A stretch of DNA of 64,000 nt from Salvelinus alpinus (Eukaryota > Chordata > Actinopteri > Salmoniformes > Salmonidae), in contig NC_092087.1 of NCBI RefSeq assembly GCF_045679555.1, positions 85,328,367 through 85,392,366 of the forward strand, written 5' to 3'. Below, one piece after another: positions 11,101 through 19,528 of this stretch. Position 1 is the stretch's first letter. Every line of letters begins with the position of its first letter. The position numbers and the translations under genes were made by a program. The notes beneath the pieces are model-generated. The model made no database searches and was not told where the DNA came from. It saw only the letters and a program-made list of their open reading frames with translations.

Positions 11101-12015
11101 TTGAATATGGCTTATTATAATTAAACATTGAGTGTACAAAACATTAAGAACACCTGTTCTTTCCATGACATAGACAGACTGACCAGGTGAATCCAGGTGA
11201 AGCTTTGATCCCCTATTGATGTTACTTGTTAGGAAGGTGTTCCTAATGTTTGGTATAGTGGCTGATTATAGTATACATGTCCTTTGTTAGTGTATATTCA
11301 TTGTCAGTTCATAGGAACACCATTAAAGTCCTGTATTACCATATTATACCATGTACTCATGTCATCCATATTGTATTATAGGGAAACAAACATCAGTTCT
11401 GACTGCAGCTGTAGGAATCATAGTTGTTGTTCTGGTTCTCATCCTCTGTCTCTCTGGACTCATGTGGTTCCAGTGACAGAATTTTTCAAATGTTTTATAA
11501 TTTCCCCTTAGCACTCTGATTTGTTATGAATGCATTAATATATTCATTCATTCATGTGCAAAACTGTATTAGTAACATGTAAACTTCCACTAGTGGTCAC
11601 TAGAGAGCAGAATTCACTCTGTCCCACTTTACAGGACATCCACAGCAGGAAGTGATGCCACAACAGACACACAGGTGACTATCAGTTACACCTCCACACC
11701 TGGTGACATTAATTTACTATGTCATGACAGTCTCTCTCATACTATTTTCACTGTTACCATGACATCTCTCTCTCTCTCTCCACAGTGTCCATCCTGATCC
11801 TAACAGTGACACGTACACAGCTCTGAACATGAAGACCAGGTCACCAGAGTATGACACCCTGGCAGTAAGTGTGTTTAATGTGTGTGTGTGTCCATAAAAA
11901 TGTTACGGAGTGGTGTGTAATGTGCTCATTCAGTGTCTTATTTCAGAATGTGAGGGACTCCCCCACTGTCACAATCCCTCAGATAGATGCTGAGGCCTCC
12001 GATTATGAGAACTGA
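8136..12015 (+). CDS. CD22-like/Siglec-like Ig receptor, unit A (multi-exon)
   Basis: Type I membrane receptor of the Ig superfamily. Exons read from splice sites: leader 8136-8206 with ATG at 8152 (MALRTAGSVLVVFLWSVAG), V1 8489-8821, V2 9835-10173, C2 10256-10504, C2 10777-11040, TM 11382-11472, tail exon a 11635-11674 or tail exon b 11786-11864, last exon 11947-12015. All Ig exons are phase 1-1. Joining these exons with tail a gives 1,440 nt (479 aa); with tail b 1,479 nt (492 aa); both tails together break the frame. The first C2 exon (9446-9654) is broken and must be skipped. V1 and V2 have CTLKGS/CALKGS, SCSY, W and DLRExDSAEYKF strands. The TM is VLTAAVGIIVVVLVLILC. By family, it should be a leukocyte signalling receptor; ligand unknown. 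The GTG start at 8137 lies upstream of the true ATG and was not used. Confidence 0.75.
8489..8821 (+). CDS. V-set exon 1 of unit A receptor
   Basis: Acceptor ctgtgtttcag at 8488, donor GT at 8822. 111 codons, phase 1-1. The Ig cysteines are in SICALKGS and ELSCSY, as is typical of this fish family, followed by TTFWFT, YKGRVTYR and LKITDLRESDSAEYKF. The F-strand word here is YKFKF, where the sister V domains have YxFRF: the Arg that binds sialic acid in Siglecs is Lys (codon about 8755). The donor is the first of a multiplied series (see the repeat at 8807-9260). Confidence 0.85.
8807..9270 (+). repeat. 54-bp exon/intron-junction minisatellite
   Basis: Nine tandem units, each containing the last bases of the V1 exon plus its donor: ctgtctgttacag|gtacagtg, then atattatatatagtgttgat. 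Intact CAG|GT junctions have GT at 8822, 8874, 8928, 8982, 9036, 9138, 9192 and 9246; one unit near 9087 has decayed (gtttcagtgat). The spacing is 54 bp except the first (52 bp). Because 54 is a multiple of 3, long open frames run through it on both strands. Three copies of the same repeat follow V1 of unit C. Confidence 0.92.
9446..9654 (+). pseudogene. Broken C2 exon of unit A
   Basis: Homologous to the 213-nt C2 exon of unit B (29229-29441). It keeps acceptor (accag, 9445) and donor (GT at 9655), but is 209 nt. Around ctgactgacagaacccc an extra base shifts the frame away from the YIWYKNG strand and reaches a TGA. Skipping it keeps phase 1-1 between V1 and V2, so the gene can still be translated. 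Confidence 0.8.
9835..10173 (+). CDS. V-set exon 2 of unit A receptor
   Basis: 113 codons, phase 1-1, acceptor tgtgtttcag at 9834 and donor gtaaca at 10174. Motifs: RICTLKGSSVDMPCSYTF, TKWYTKE, YGGRVEYLG, LRITDLREEDSAEYKFRFRT. The Siglec-type Arg (YKFRF) is kept. Fish receptors of this type can carry two V domains, each followed by C2. Confidence 0.85.
10256..10504 (+). CDS. C2-set Ig exon of unit A receptor
   Basis: 83 codons, phase 1-1. [56 protein letters not shown]. The extra TTC just after the B-strand Cys is typical for the second domain of CD22-like fish receptors. The nearly identical exon of unit C is at 50954-51197. Confidence 0.85.
10777..11040 (+). CDS. Membrane-proximal C2-set exon of unit A receptor
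   Basis: 88 codons, phase 1-1. PKNTSVSVSPSGEIVEGSS, VTLTCSSDAYPPVNKYTWYK, ISEDRGEYYCEAQNGRGS. A classic Siglec/CD22-type C2 fold, followed by the TM exon. Confidence 0.87.
11129..11256. mobile_element. Short Tc1-derived MITE
   Basis: Ends gtgtacaaaacattaagaac and aggaaggtgttcctaatgtt are inverted-repeat-like termini of a Tc1-type element, with nearly all internal sequence deleted. It lies in the intron between the last C2 exon and the TM exon. Confidence 0.6.
11382..11472 (+). CDS. Transmembrane exon of unit A receptor
   Basis: Enters in phase 1 and leaves in phase 2. Encodes VLTAAVGIIVVVLVLILC then LSGLMWF. The donor is weak (tcca|gtgaca, GT at 11473); failure to splice there reads an immediate TGA (FQ stop), which would make a tailless receptor. 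No charged residue is seen inside the membrane segment. Confidence 0.75.
11635..11674 (+). CDS. Short tail exon a (40 nt), unit A
   Basis: Acceptor tttacag, donor gtgact. Enters in phase 2, leaves in phase 0, encoding STAGSDATTDTQ. Homologous exons are at 35560-35599 (unit B) and 57146-57185 (unit D). No tyrosine. In frame with the last exon but not with exon b. Confidence 0.7.
11786..11864 (+). CDS. Signalling tail exon b (79 nt) with paired YxxL, unit A
   Basis: Acceptor tctctccacag, donor gtaagt at 11865. Encodes VHPDPNSDT then YTALNMKTRSPEYDTL, i.e. YxxL-x8-YxxL. It also enters in phase 2 and leaves in phase 0. Placed after the 40-nt exon it would hit TGA after three codons; placed directly after the TM exon it is open and runs on to the last exon. 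Unit B lacks the exon; unit D has a degenerate 86-nt version with lost splice sites. Confidence 0.65.
11947..12015 (+). CDS. Last coding exon, unit A
   Basis: Phase 0 entry: NVRDSPTVTIPQIDAEASDYEN then TGA (12013-12015). Compared with unit B, the Trp codon TGG of YENW is TGA here, so the tail stops at YEN. YxN is the Grb2 SH2-binding signature known from CD22. Confidence 0.72.
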   Translation, partial: NVRDSPTVTIPQIDAEASDYEN

Positions 12016-12290
12016 AGAGAACCACAACCTGGACTGAAGAGAACCACCACAGAACCCGGACTGAAGAGAACCACCACAGAACCTGGACTGAAGAGAACCA
12101 CCACAGAACCTGGACTGAAGAGAACCACCACAGAACCTGGACTGAAGAGAACCACCACAGAACCTGGACTGAAGAGAACCACCACTGAACCTGGACTGAA
12201 GAGAACCACCACTGAACCTGGACTGAAGAGAACCACCACCAAACCTGGACTGAGGAGAACCACCACAGAAACTGGACTGAAGAGCTACAG
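12016..12290 (+). repeat. 27-bp minisatellite in 3'UTR, unit A
   Basis: About ten units of ctgaagagaaccaccacaga plus acctgga, just after the stop codon. Homologous arrays follow the stop of unit B (35940-36215) and unit D (57730-58440). The unit is the same as the codons for EPPQNLD-stop in the unit B last exon. Confidence 0.9.
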
Positions 12291-12594
12291 CATCAAACCA
12301 AAGCTAGGCCTCACAATGCTATTATCTTACTATCATAATGCTTTCTAATCTAGAAGGTTTGAGACAATGAGCTTTAACTTCTGAGTAAGTGCTGGAGTTG
12401 AATTATATTTCCTTGTAATAATATTTATGTATATTGATGATAAATTGGAAGGTTTATGCTTCTGCTCTTTTTCTATGAGATTTGATCATTTCTAGATTTT
12501 CTATAACACAAAAAGCCCACTTTTCAGTTTACTCTATGTAGATTCATATTATGTTTCTGCTCTTGTTCTATGGGATTTAGCCATTTTCAGATTT

Positions 12595-14872
12595 TTTAAA
12601 AGTATGTGTACACCTGCTAGTTGAACATCTTATTCCAAATTCATGGGCATTAATATGGAGTTGGTCCCCCCTTTGCTTTTATAACTTCCTTATCTCTTCT
12701 GGGAAGGCTTTCCACTAGATATTGGAACATTGCTGCTGGGACTTTGCTTCCATTCAGCCACAAGAGCATTAGTGAGGTCGGGCACTGATGTTGGGTGATT
12801 AGGCCTGGCATTCCAATTTATCCCAAAGGTGTTCGATGGGGTTGTGCATTGATGTCCACAAGCAAAGGGAAAAGGTGAGAGGAGGAGAGTGCAGTAGATG
12901 CAAGAAGGAATACAACGTGGCTGCTATGAAAGTGAACTTTCTTTACCCGTGATCCGGGGTGTATTCATTCCGACGTTTCTTAAAACAGAAGCAAACAGAA
13001 CGAAATGGGGATAAACATACCTGAATTTTTCCAATAGAAACTGTAATTTGAAACTGTTGGACTGATGATTACACCCTAGATCAGCTAGATACAGTCAAGA
13101 GTGTGCAAGGTGGTATTGCATGTTTAACTGTCTGTCCATGTGTCACTGTTTGTCGCCTCAAAATTTTATCTCGACCTGTGTGCACCTACGTTGTAAATTG
13201 AATTCATAGGCTAGGTTGTAGCAACCTCATGATGGCTCCATCTCATTACAACCTCCACTCTTCTGGGAAGGCTTTCCACTAGATGTTGGAACATTGCTGT
13301 GGGGACTTGCTTCCATTCAGCCACAAGAGCATTAGTGAGGTTGGGCACTGATGCTGGGCGATTAGGCTTGGCTTGCAGTCAAAGTTCCAGTTCATCCCAA
13401 AGGTGTTCGATGGGGTTGAGTTCAGGGCTCTGTGCAGGCCAGTCAAGTTCTCCCACACCAATATCGACAAACCATTTCTGTATGGACCTCGCTTTGTGCA
13501 CGGTGGAATTGTCATGCTCAAACAGGAAAGGGCTTTCCCAAACTGTTGCCACAAAGTTGGAAGCACAGAATCATCTAGAATGTCATTGTATGCTGTAGCA
13601 TTAAGATTTCCCATCACTGGAACTAAGGGGCCTAGCCCGAACCATGAAAAACAGCCCAAGACCATTATTCCTCCTCCACCAAACTTTACAGTTGGCACTG
13701 TGCATTGGGGCAGGTAGCGTTCTTCTGGCTTCCGCAAACCCAGATTCGTCCGTCAGACTGCCAGATGGTGAAGTGTGATTCATCACTCCAGAGAACGTGT
13801 TTCCACTGCTGCAGAGTCGAATGGCTGCGAGCTTTACACAATTCCAGCCGACACTTGGCATTGCGCATGGTGATCATAGGCTTGTGTGCGGCTGCTCGGC
13901 CATGGACACGCCTTTCATGAAGATGCCGACATACAGTTCTTGTGCTGATGTTGCTTCCAGAGGCAGTTTTGAACTTGGTAGTGAGTGTTGGAACCGAGGA
14001 CACACCATTTTTTTATATTTTTTATATATATATTTTTTTTTTAATTTATCCCCTTTTCTCCCCAATTTTCATGGTATCCAATCGCTAGTAATTACTATCT
14101 TGTCTCATCGCTACAACTCCCGTACGGGCTCGGGAGAGACGAAGGTCGAAAGCCATGCGTCCTCCGAAGCACAACCCAACCAAGCCGCACTGCTTCTTAA
14201 CACAGCGCGCCTCCAACCTGGAAGCCAGCCGCACCAATGTGTCGGAGGAAACACCGTGCACCCGCCCCCCTCAGTTAGCGCGCACTGCGCCCGGCCCGCC
14301 ACAGGAGTCGCTGGAGCGCGATGAGACAAGGATATCCCTACCGGCCAAACCCTCCCTAACCCGGACGACGCTAAGCCAATTGTGCTTCGCCCCACGGACC
14401 TCCCGGTCGCGGCCGGCTGCGACAGAGCCTGGGCGCGAACCCAGAGACTCTGGTGGCGCAGCTAGCGCTGCGATGCAGTGCTCTAGACCACTGCGCCACC
14501 CGGGAGGCGGACACACCATTTTTACGCACTTCAGCTCTCAGCGGTCCTGTTCTGTGAGATTGTGTGGCCTACCACTTCGCGGCTGAGGCGTTGTTGCTCC
14601 TAGAAGTTTCCACTTCCCTACAACAGCACTTACAGTTGACCCAGGGCAGAAATATGCCAAACTGACTTGTTGTAAAGGTGGCTTGATATGGCGGTGCCAT
14701 GTTGAAAGTCACTGAGATCTTCAGTAAGGCCTGTCTATTGACAATGTTTGCATATGGAGATTGCATGGATGTTTGCTCAATTTTATACACCTGTTAGCAA
14801 CGGGTGTGACTGAAATATCCGAATCCACTAGTTTGAAGGGGTGTCCACATACTGTGTTTATATATAGTGTAA
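12595..14872 (-). mobile_element. Tc1-like transposon, rearranged, with SINE inside
   Basis: The antisense transposase is in pieces: an HTH part near 13690-14003 (TKFKTASGSNISTRTVCRHL) and a catalytic part near 13279-13861 ([19 protein letters not shown]). One end, ggggtgtccacatactgtgt, lies at about 14840-14860. The first 250 bp (12595-12846) repeat the sequence of 13260-13430, with another dispersed repeat between them (12850-13255). Multiple frameshifts; inactive. Confidence 0.8.
14013..14508 (-). mobile_element. tRNA-derived SINE inserted in Tc1
   Basis: On the minus strand it begins gcctcccgggtggcgcagtg and has a B-box-like gggttcgcgccc, then a long body and an A-rich end (seen as a T-rich run at 14011-14043). 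It is flanked by a 15-bp target duplication ggacacaccattttt (13998-14012 and 14509-14523). The surrounding Tc1 sequence continues on both sides. Confidence 0.85.
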
Positions 14873-15487
14873 CTAACAGCTTTTTCATATTTCTAGCTCT
14901 TGGACCAGGTTTCCTGTTTAATAATGATTTACTTTGTATTGCTATTACATAATACCATATTGTTCAGTGTCATGATATTAATTGTTTTATCACATTTTTC
15001 ATTATTATCTATTTTAGATACATTAAGTACATGTTTACCTTTTCCAGTTTTTATATTGTGGTTCAGTGTCAATACAGTTGCAAATAAGTTGGCGTCATGT
15101 TGCAAATATGCTCAAAGTTTAAGATAATAAATAAATTGACTATTTGATCAACTATTAATACATTGATTCATAACTATTGTCTCTCTGCTGTTGTTTCTTG
15201 TATTTCTGACTATTGGACACATGATGTCACCATTAAACCGATCAACACCAAGCACTGATCCTGACAAATGACATGCACGCACGCACGCTGGTGGTGAGCG
15301 GCTCAGCTGTTTGTTCACCTGCAACCGCCCACAACTGCTAATAACCCATCTGCAACTGCCCGGCTATATGTGATGAAGTGGAAATCTGAGGCCCTCACCC
15401 ACCCCTAACCCTGACCTGTTACACCCTCTATAACCACTGTGATTATTATTTGACCCTGCTGATCATCTATGAACCTTTGAACATCTT
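14873..15487. other. Intergenic, no gene seen
   Basis: AT-rich sequence. 14890-15180 resembles 41950-43130 in small parts (for example tgttcagtgtcatg, caataaataaa-like words). No coding feature is supported. Confidence 0.4.
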
Positions 15488-15722
15488 GGGCTCCCGAGTG
15501 GTGCAGCAGTCTAAGGCACTGCATCTCAGTGCTAGAGGCATCACTACAGACCCTGGTTTGATCCCGGGCTGTATCACTACCGGCCGTTATCGGGAGTCCC
15601 ATAGAGCGGTGCACAATTGGCCCAGTGTCGTCCGGGTTGAGGTAGGGTTTGGCCAAGGTAGACCGTCATTGTAAAATAATACTTTTTTTCTTAATTAACT
15701 TGCCTAGTTAAATAAAGGTTAA
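15488..15722 (+). mobile_element. HpaI-type SINE
   Basis: A tRNA-derived head (gggctcccgagtggtgcagc, B-box-like ggtttgatcccgg), body with cacaattggcccagtgtcgt, and the tail ttgcctagttaaataaaggt. This is the salmonid HpaI SINE pattern and is one basis for the organism call. Confidence 0.87.
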
Positions 15723-16197
15723 ATACAAAAAATAAAATAACGACCTGGCTTTAATGGCAATGTACTCTTATAATCTTCACCCGGCACAGTCAGAAGAGGA
15801 CTAGCCATCCCTCAGAGACTAGTTCCTCTCCAGGTTTCATCATGCTATGGAGTTGTTCCTAGCCACCGTGCTTCTACATCTGCATTGCTTGCTGTTTGTG
15901 GTTTTAGGCTGTGTTTCTGTATAATCACTTTTGTGACATCTGTAGATGTAAAAAGGGCTTGATAAATACATTTGATTTGATTTGAATGTGATTTTAGCTG
16001 TTGCATCTGGGCCTGTGTTTTAGCTGTTATATCAGGACCTGTGTTTGTAGGTTCAAAGTTTGGTTTATTTGTCATATATATAAAAATACATTGAACTGCT
16101 TAATGACAAGCTACCTCACCATACAATACATCAACTAATGCAGGCCTAAGCTACAGTCAAAGTATACCTGTGTGTTTAATTCATAAATGGCATGTTA
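15723..16197. other. Dispersed repeat tail and plain sequence
   Basis: 15800-15990 ends in gataaatacatttgatttga, the 3' tail of a common fish retroposon. No gene. Confidence 0.5.
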
Positions 16198-17624
16198 ACT
16201 GACTGATATTATCTGACTGATATTATCTGACTGATATTAACTGACTGATATTAACTGACTGATGTTACTGACTGATATTACTGATATTAACTGACTGATA
16301 TTAACCGACTGATATTAACCGACTGATATTAACTGACCGATATTACTGATATTAACTGACTGATATTAACTGACTGAAAATAACTGACTAATATTAACTG
16401 ACTGATATTAACTGACTGATATTACTGATATTATCTGACTGATATTAACTGACTGATATTAACGACTGATATTAACCGACTGATATTAACTGACTGATAT
16501 TAACTGACTGATGTTAACTGACTGATATTAACTGACTGATATTAACTGACTGATATTATCTGACTGATATTAACCGACTGATATTAACCGACTGATATTA
16601 ACGACTGATATTAACCGACTGATATTAACCGACTGATGTTAACTGACTGATATTAACTGACTGATATTAACTGACTGATGTTAACTGACTGATATTAACT
16701 GACTGATATTAACTGACTGATATTATCTGACTGACATTTATCTGACTGATATTAACCGACTGATATTAACCGACTGATATTAACTGACTGATATTAACCG
16801 ACTGATATTATCTGACTGATATTAACCGACTGATATTAACCGACTGATATTATCTGACTGATATTAACTGACTGATATTACTGATATTAACCGACTGATA
16901 TTAACCGACTGATATTAACGACTGATATTAACCGACTGATATTATCTGACTGATATTAACTGACTGATATTAACCGACTGATATTAACCGACTGATATTA
17001 ACTGACCGATATTACTGATATTAACTGACTGATATTAACTGACTGAAAATAACTGACTAATATTAACTGACTGATATTAACTGACTGATATTACTGATAT
17101 TATCTGACTGATATTAACCGACTGATATTAACCGACTGATATTAACGACTGATATTAACCGACTGATATTATCTGACTGATATTAACTGACTGATATTAA
17201 CTGACTGATATTATCTGACTGATATTAACTGACCGATATTACTGATATTAACTGACTGATATTAACTGACTGAAAATAACTGACTAATATTAACTGACTG
17301 ATATTAACTGACTGATATTACTGATATTATCTGACTGATATTAACTGACTGATATTATCTGACTGATATTATCTGACTGATACTAACTGACTGATATTAT
17401 CTGACTGATATTATCTGACTGATATTAACTGACTGATATTAACTGACTGATATTAACTGACTGATATTATCTGACAGATATTAACCGACTGATATTAACC
17501 GACTGATATTATCTGACTGATATTAACTTACTGATATTAACTAAATGATATTAACTGACTGATATTAACTGACTGATATCAACTGACCAATATTACTGAT
17601 ATTAACTGACTGATATTACTGATA
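16198..17624. repeat. 14-bp minisatellite, about 100 copies
   Basis: Units of actgactgatatta with variants accgactgatatta, tctgactgatatta and shorter 11- to 13-bp forms. Higher-order blocks are repeated: gaccgatattactgatatta followed by ctgaaaataactgactaat occurs near 16335, 17005 and 17231. The array resumes at 17930-18035 after an inserted LTR piece. Confidence 0.95.
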
Positions 17625-17928
17625 TGTCACGCCCTGACCGTAGAGATAATTTTATTCTCTATGTTTGGTTGGTCAGGGTGTGACTCGGGTGGGAAACTAT
17701 GATCTTTATTTCTATGTTTTGGCCGGGTATGGTTCTCAATTAGGGACAGCTGTCTATCGTTGTCTCTGATTGGGAATCATACTTAGGCAGCCTGTTATGC
17801 CACCTTAGTTTTGTGGGATCTTGTTTTTTGTTAGCTCTGTGAAGCCTGCAGAAATGACGTTCGTTATTCCTTTTGTTGTTTTTGTTTGGTGTTCTGAGTA
17901 TTAAAGATCATGAACACTTAATCACTAA
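17625..17928 (+). mobile_element. Truncated LTR copy within the minisatellite
   Basis: Starts tgtcacgccctgaccgtaga at 17625 and matches the LTR at 18036 up to atgaacactta, where it stops. Both copies have the same left flank (gatattactgata), so a block of 411 bp appears to have been duplicated in tandem. Confidence 0.8.
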
Positions 17929-18035
17929 CCATGTTAACTGACTGATATTAACTGACTGACATTAAATGACTGATATTAACTGACTGATATTAACTGACCG
18001 ATATTACTGATATTAACTGACTGATATTACTGATA

Positions 18036-19528
18036 TGTCACGCCCTGACCGTAGAGATCATTTTATTCTCTATGTTTGGTTGGTCAGGGTGTGATTCGGG
18101 TGGGAAACTCTATAATCTTTATTTCTATGTTTTGGCCAGATATGGTTCTCAATCAGGGACAGCTGTCTATCGTTGTCTCTGATTGGGAATCATACTTAGG
18201 CAGCCTGTTATGCCACCTTAGTTTTGTGGGATGTTGTTTTTTGTTAGCTCTGTGAAGCCTGCAGAAGTGACGTTCGTTATTCCTTTCGTTGTTTTTGTTT
18301 GGTGTTCTGAGTATTAAAGATCATGAACACTTACCACGCTGCACCTTGGTCTACTTCTTTAGACGAGCGTTACAGAACATCCCACCACAAAAGCAGCGTT
18401 TTCTGGAGGAAACGGACATGGGAGGAGATCCTGGAAGGCAAGGGACCATGGGCACAGGCTGGAGAATATCGCCGTCCTAAAGAGGAGCGAGAAGCAGCAA
18501 AGGCGGAACGGCGAAGATACGAGGAGTTGGCATGACGAAGTATGCACGAGAGGCAGCCCCCCAATTTATTTGGGGGGGGAACACAGGGAGATTGTCAGAG
18601 TCAGGTTATAGACCTGAGCCAACTCCCTGTGCTTACCGCGAGGATCGAGTGACCGGGCAGGCACCGTGTTATCTGGTAAAGCGAACGGTGTCTCGAGTGC
18701 GTGGGCAATGCCCGGTGCGCTCGGAGCCAGCTCTCCGCAAGTGCCACGCTAGAGTGGGCATCCAGCCAGGGCGGATTGTGCCAGCTCAGCGCTTTTGGTC
18801 TCCGGTACTCCATTTCGGCCCAGGGTATCCTGCGCCGGCTCTGCGCACTGTGTCTCCGGTGCGCTGTGACAGCCCAATGTGTCCTGTGCCTGCGCTCCGC
18901 ACGTGACCGGCGAAAGTGGGCATTCGGCCACGAGGAGCAGTGCAAGTTCTAAGCACCAGATCTCCAGTGCTCCCCCACAGCCCGGTTCATCCTGTGCCTG
19001 CGACGGTCCCCAGTCCGGATCCCCCAGCGACGGTCCCCAGTCCGGAGCCCCCGGCGACGGTCCCCAGTCCGGAGCCCCCGGCGACGGTCCCCAGTCCGGA
19101 GCCCCCGGCGACGGTCCACAGTCCGGAGCCCCCGGCGACGGTCCCCAGTCCGGAGCCTCTGGCGACGGTCCCCTGTCCGGGGTCTGCGGCGACGGTCTCC
19201 AGTCCGTGGCCTATGGCGAGGGTCCCCAGTCCGGGGCCTGCGGCGAGGGTCCCCAGTCCGGGGCCTGCGGCGAGGGTCCCCAGTCCGGGGTCTGCGTCCC
19301 GCCCCGGAGCTGCCACCAGGATAGATGCCCACCCGGACCCTCCCCAAAAGTATCAGGTTTGCGGCCGGAGTCCTTACCTTTGGGGGGGGGGGTACTGTCA
19401 CGCCCTGACCTTAGATCTTTTTATTCTCTATGTTTGGTTGGTCAGGGTGTGACTCAGGTGGGAAACTCTGTTCTTTATTTCTATGTTTTGGTCGGGTATG
19501 GTTCTCAATCAGAGACAGCTGTCTATCT
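18036..19528 (+). mobile_element. LTR retrotransposon, internally deleted
   Basis: 5' LTR 18036 to about 18373 (starts tgtcacgccctgaccgtaga, ends near gagcgttaca). Then an internal remnant: a gag-like frame (KRTWEEILEGKGPWAQAGEY, EEREAAKAERRRYEELA) and a Pro-rich 27-bp repeat. Then a G-rich purine tract at 19382-19392 and the 3' LTR start at 19396, cut at about 19528 by the next LINE. No reverse transcriptase is left. The purine tract and TG start suggest the Gypsy-like group; inference. Confidence 0.78.
18999..19300 (+). repeat. 27-bp GC-rich repeat inside LTR element
   Basis: About eleven units of cggcgacggtccccagtccg plus gagcccc. One frame reads PATVPSPEP repeated, the complementary strand GLGTVAGGS. 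The repeat is a part of the retroelement body. Confidence 0.88.

Noticed and set aside
14155..14586. 143-aa Arg/Pro-rich frame
   Set aside because: Translation of an antisense SINE.
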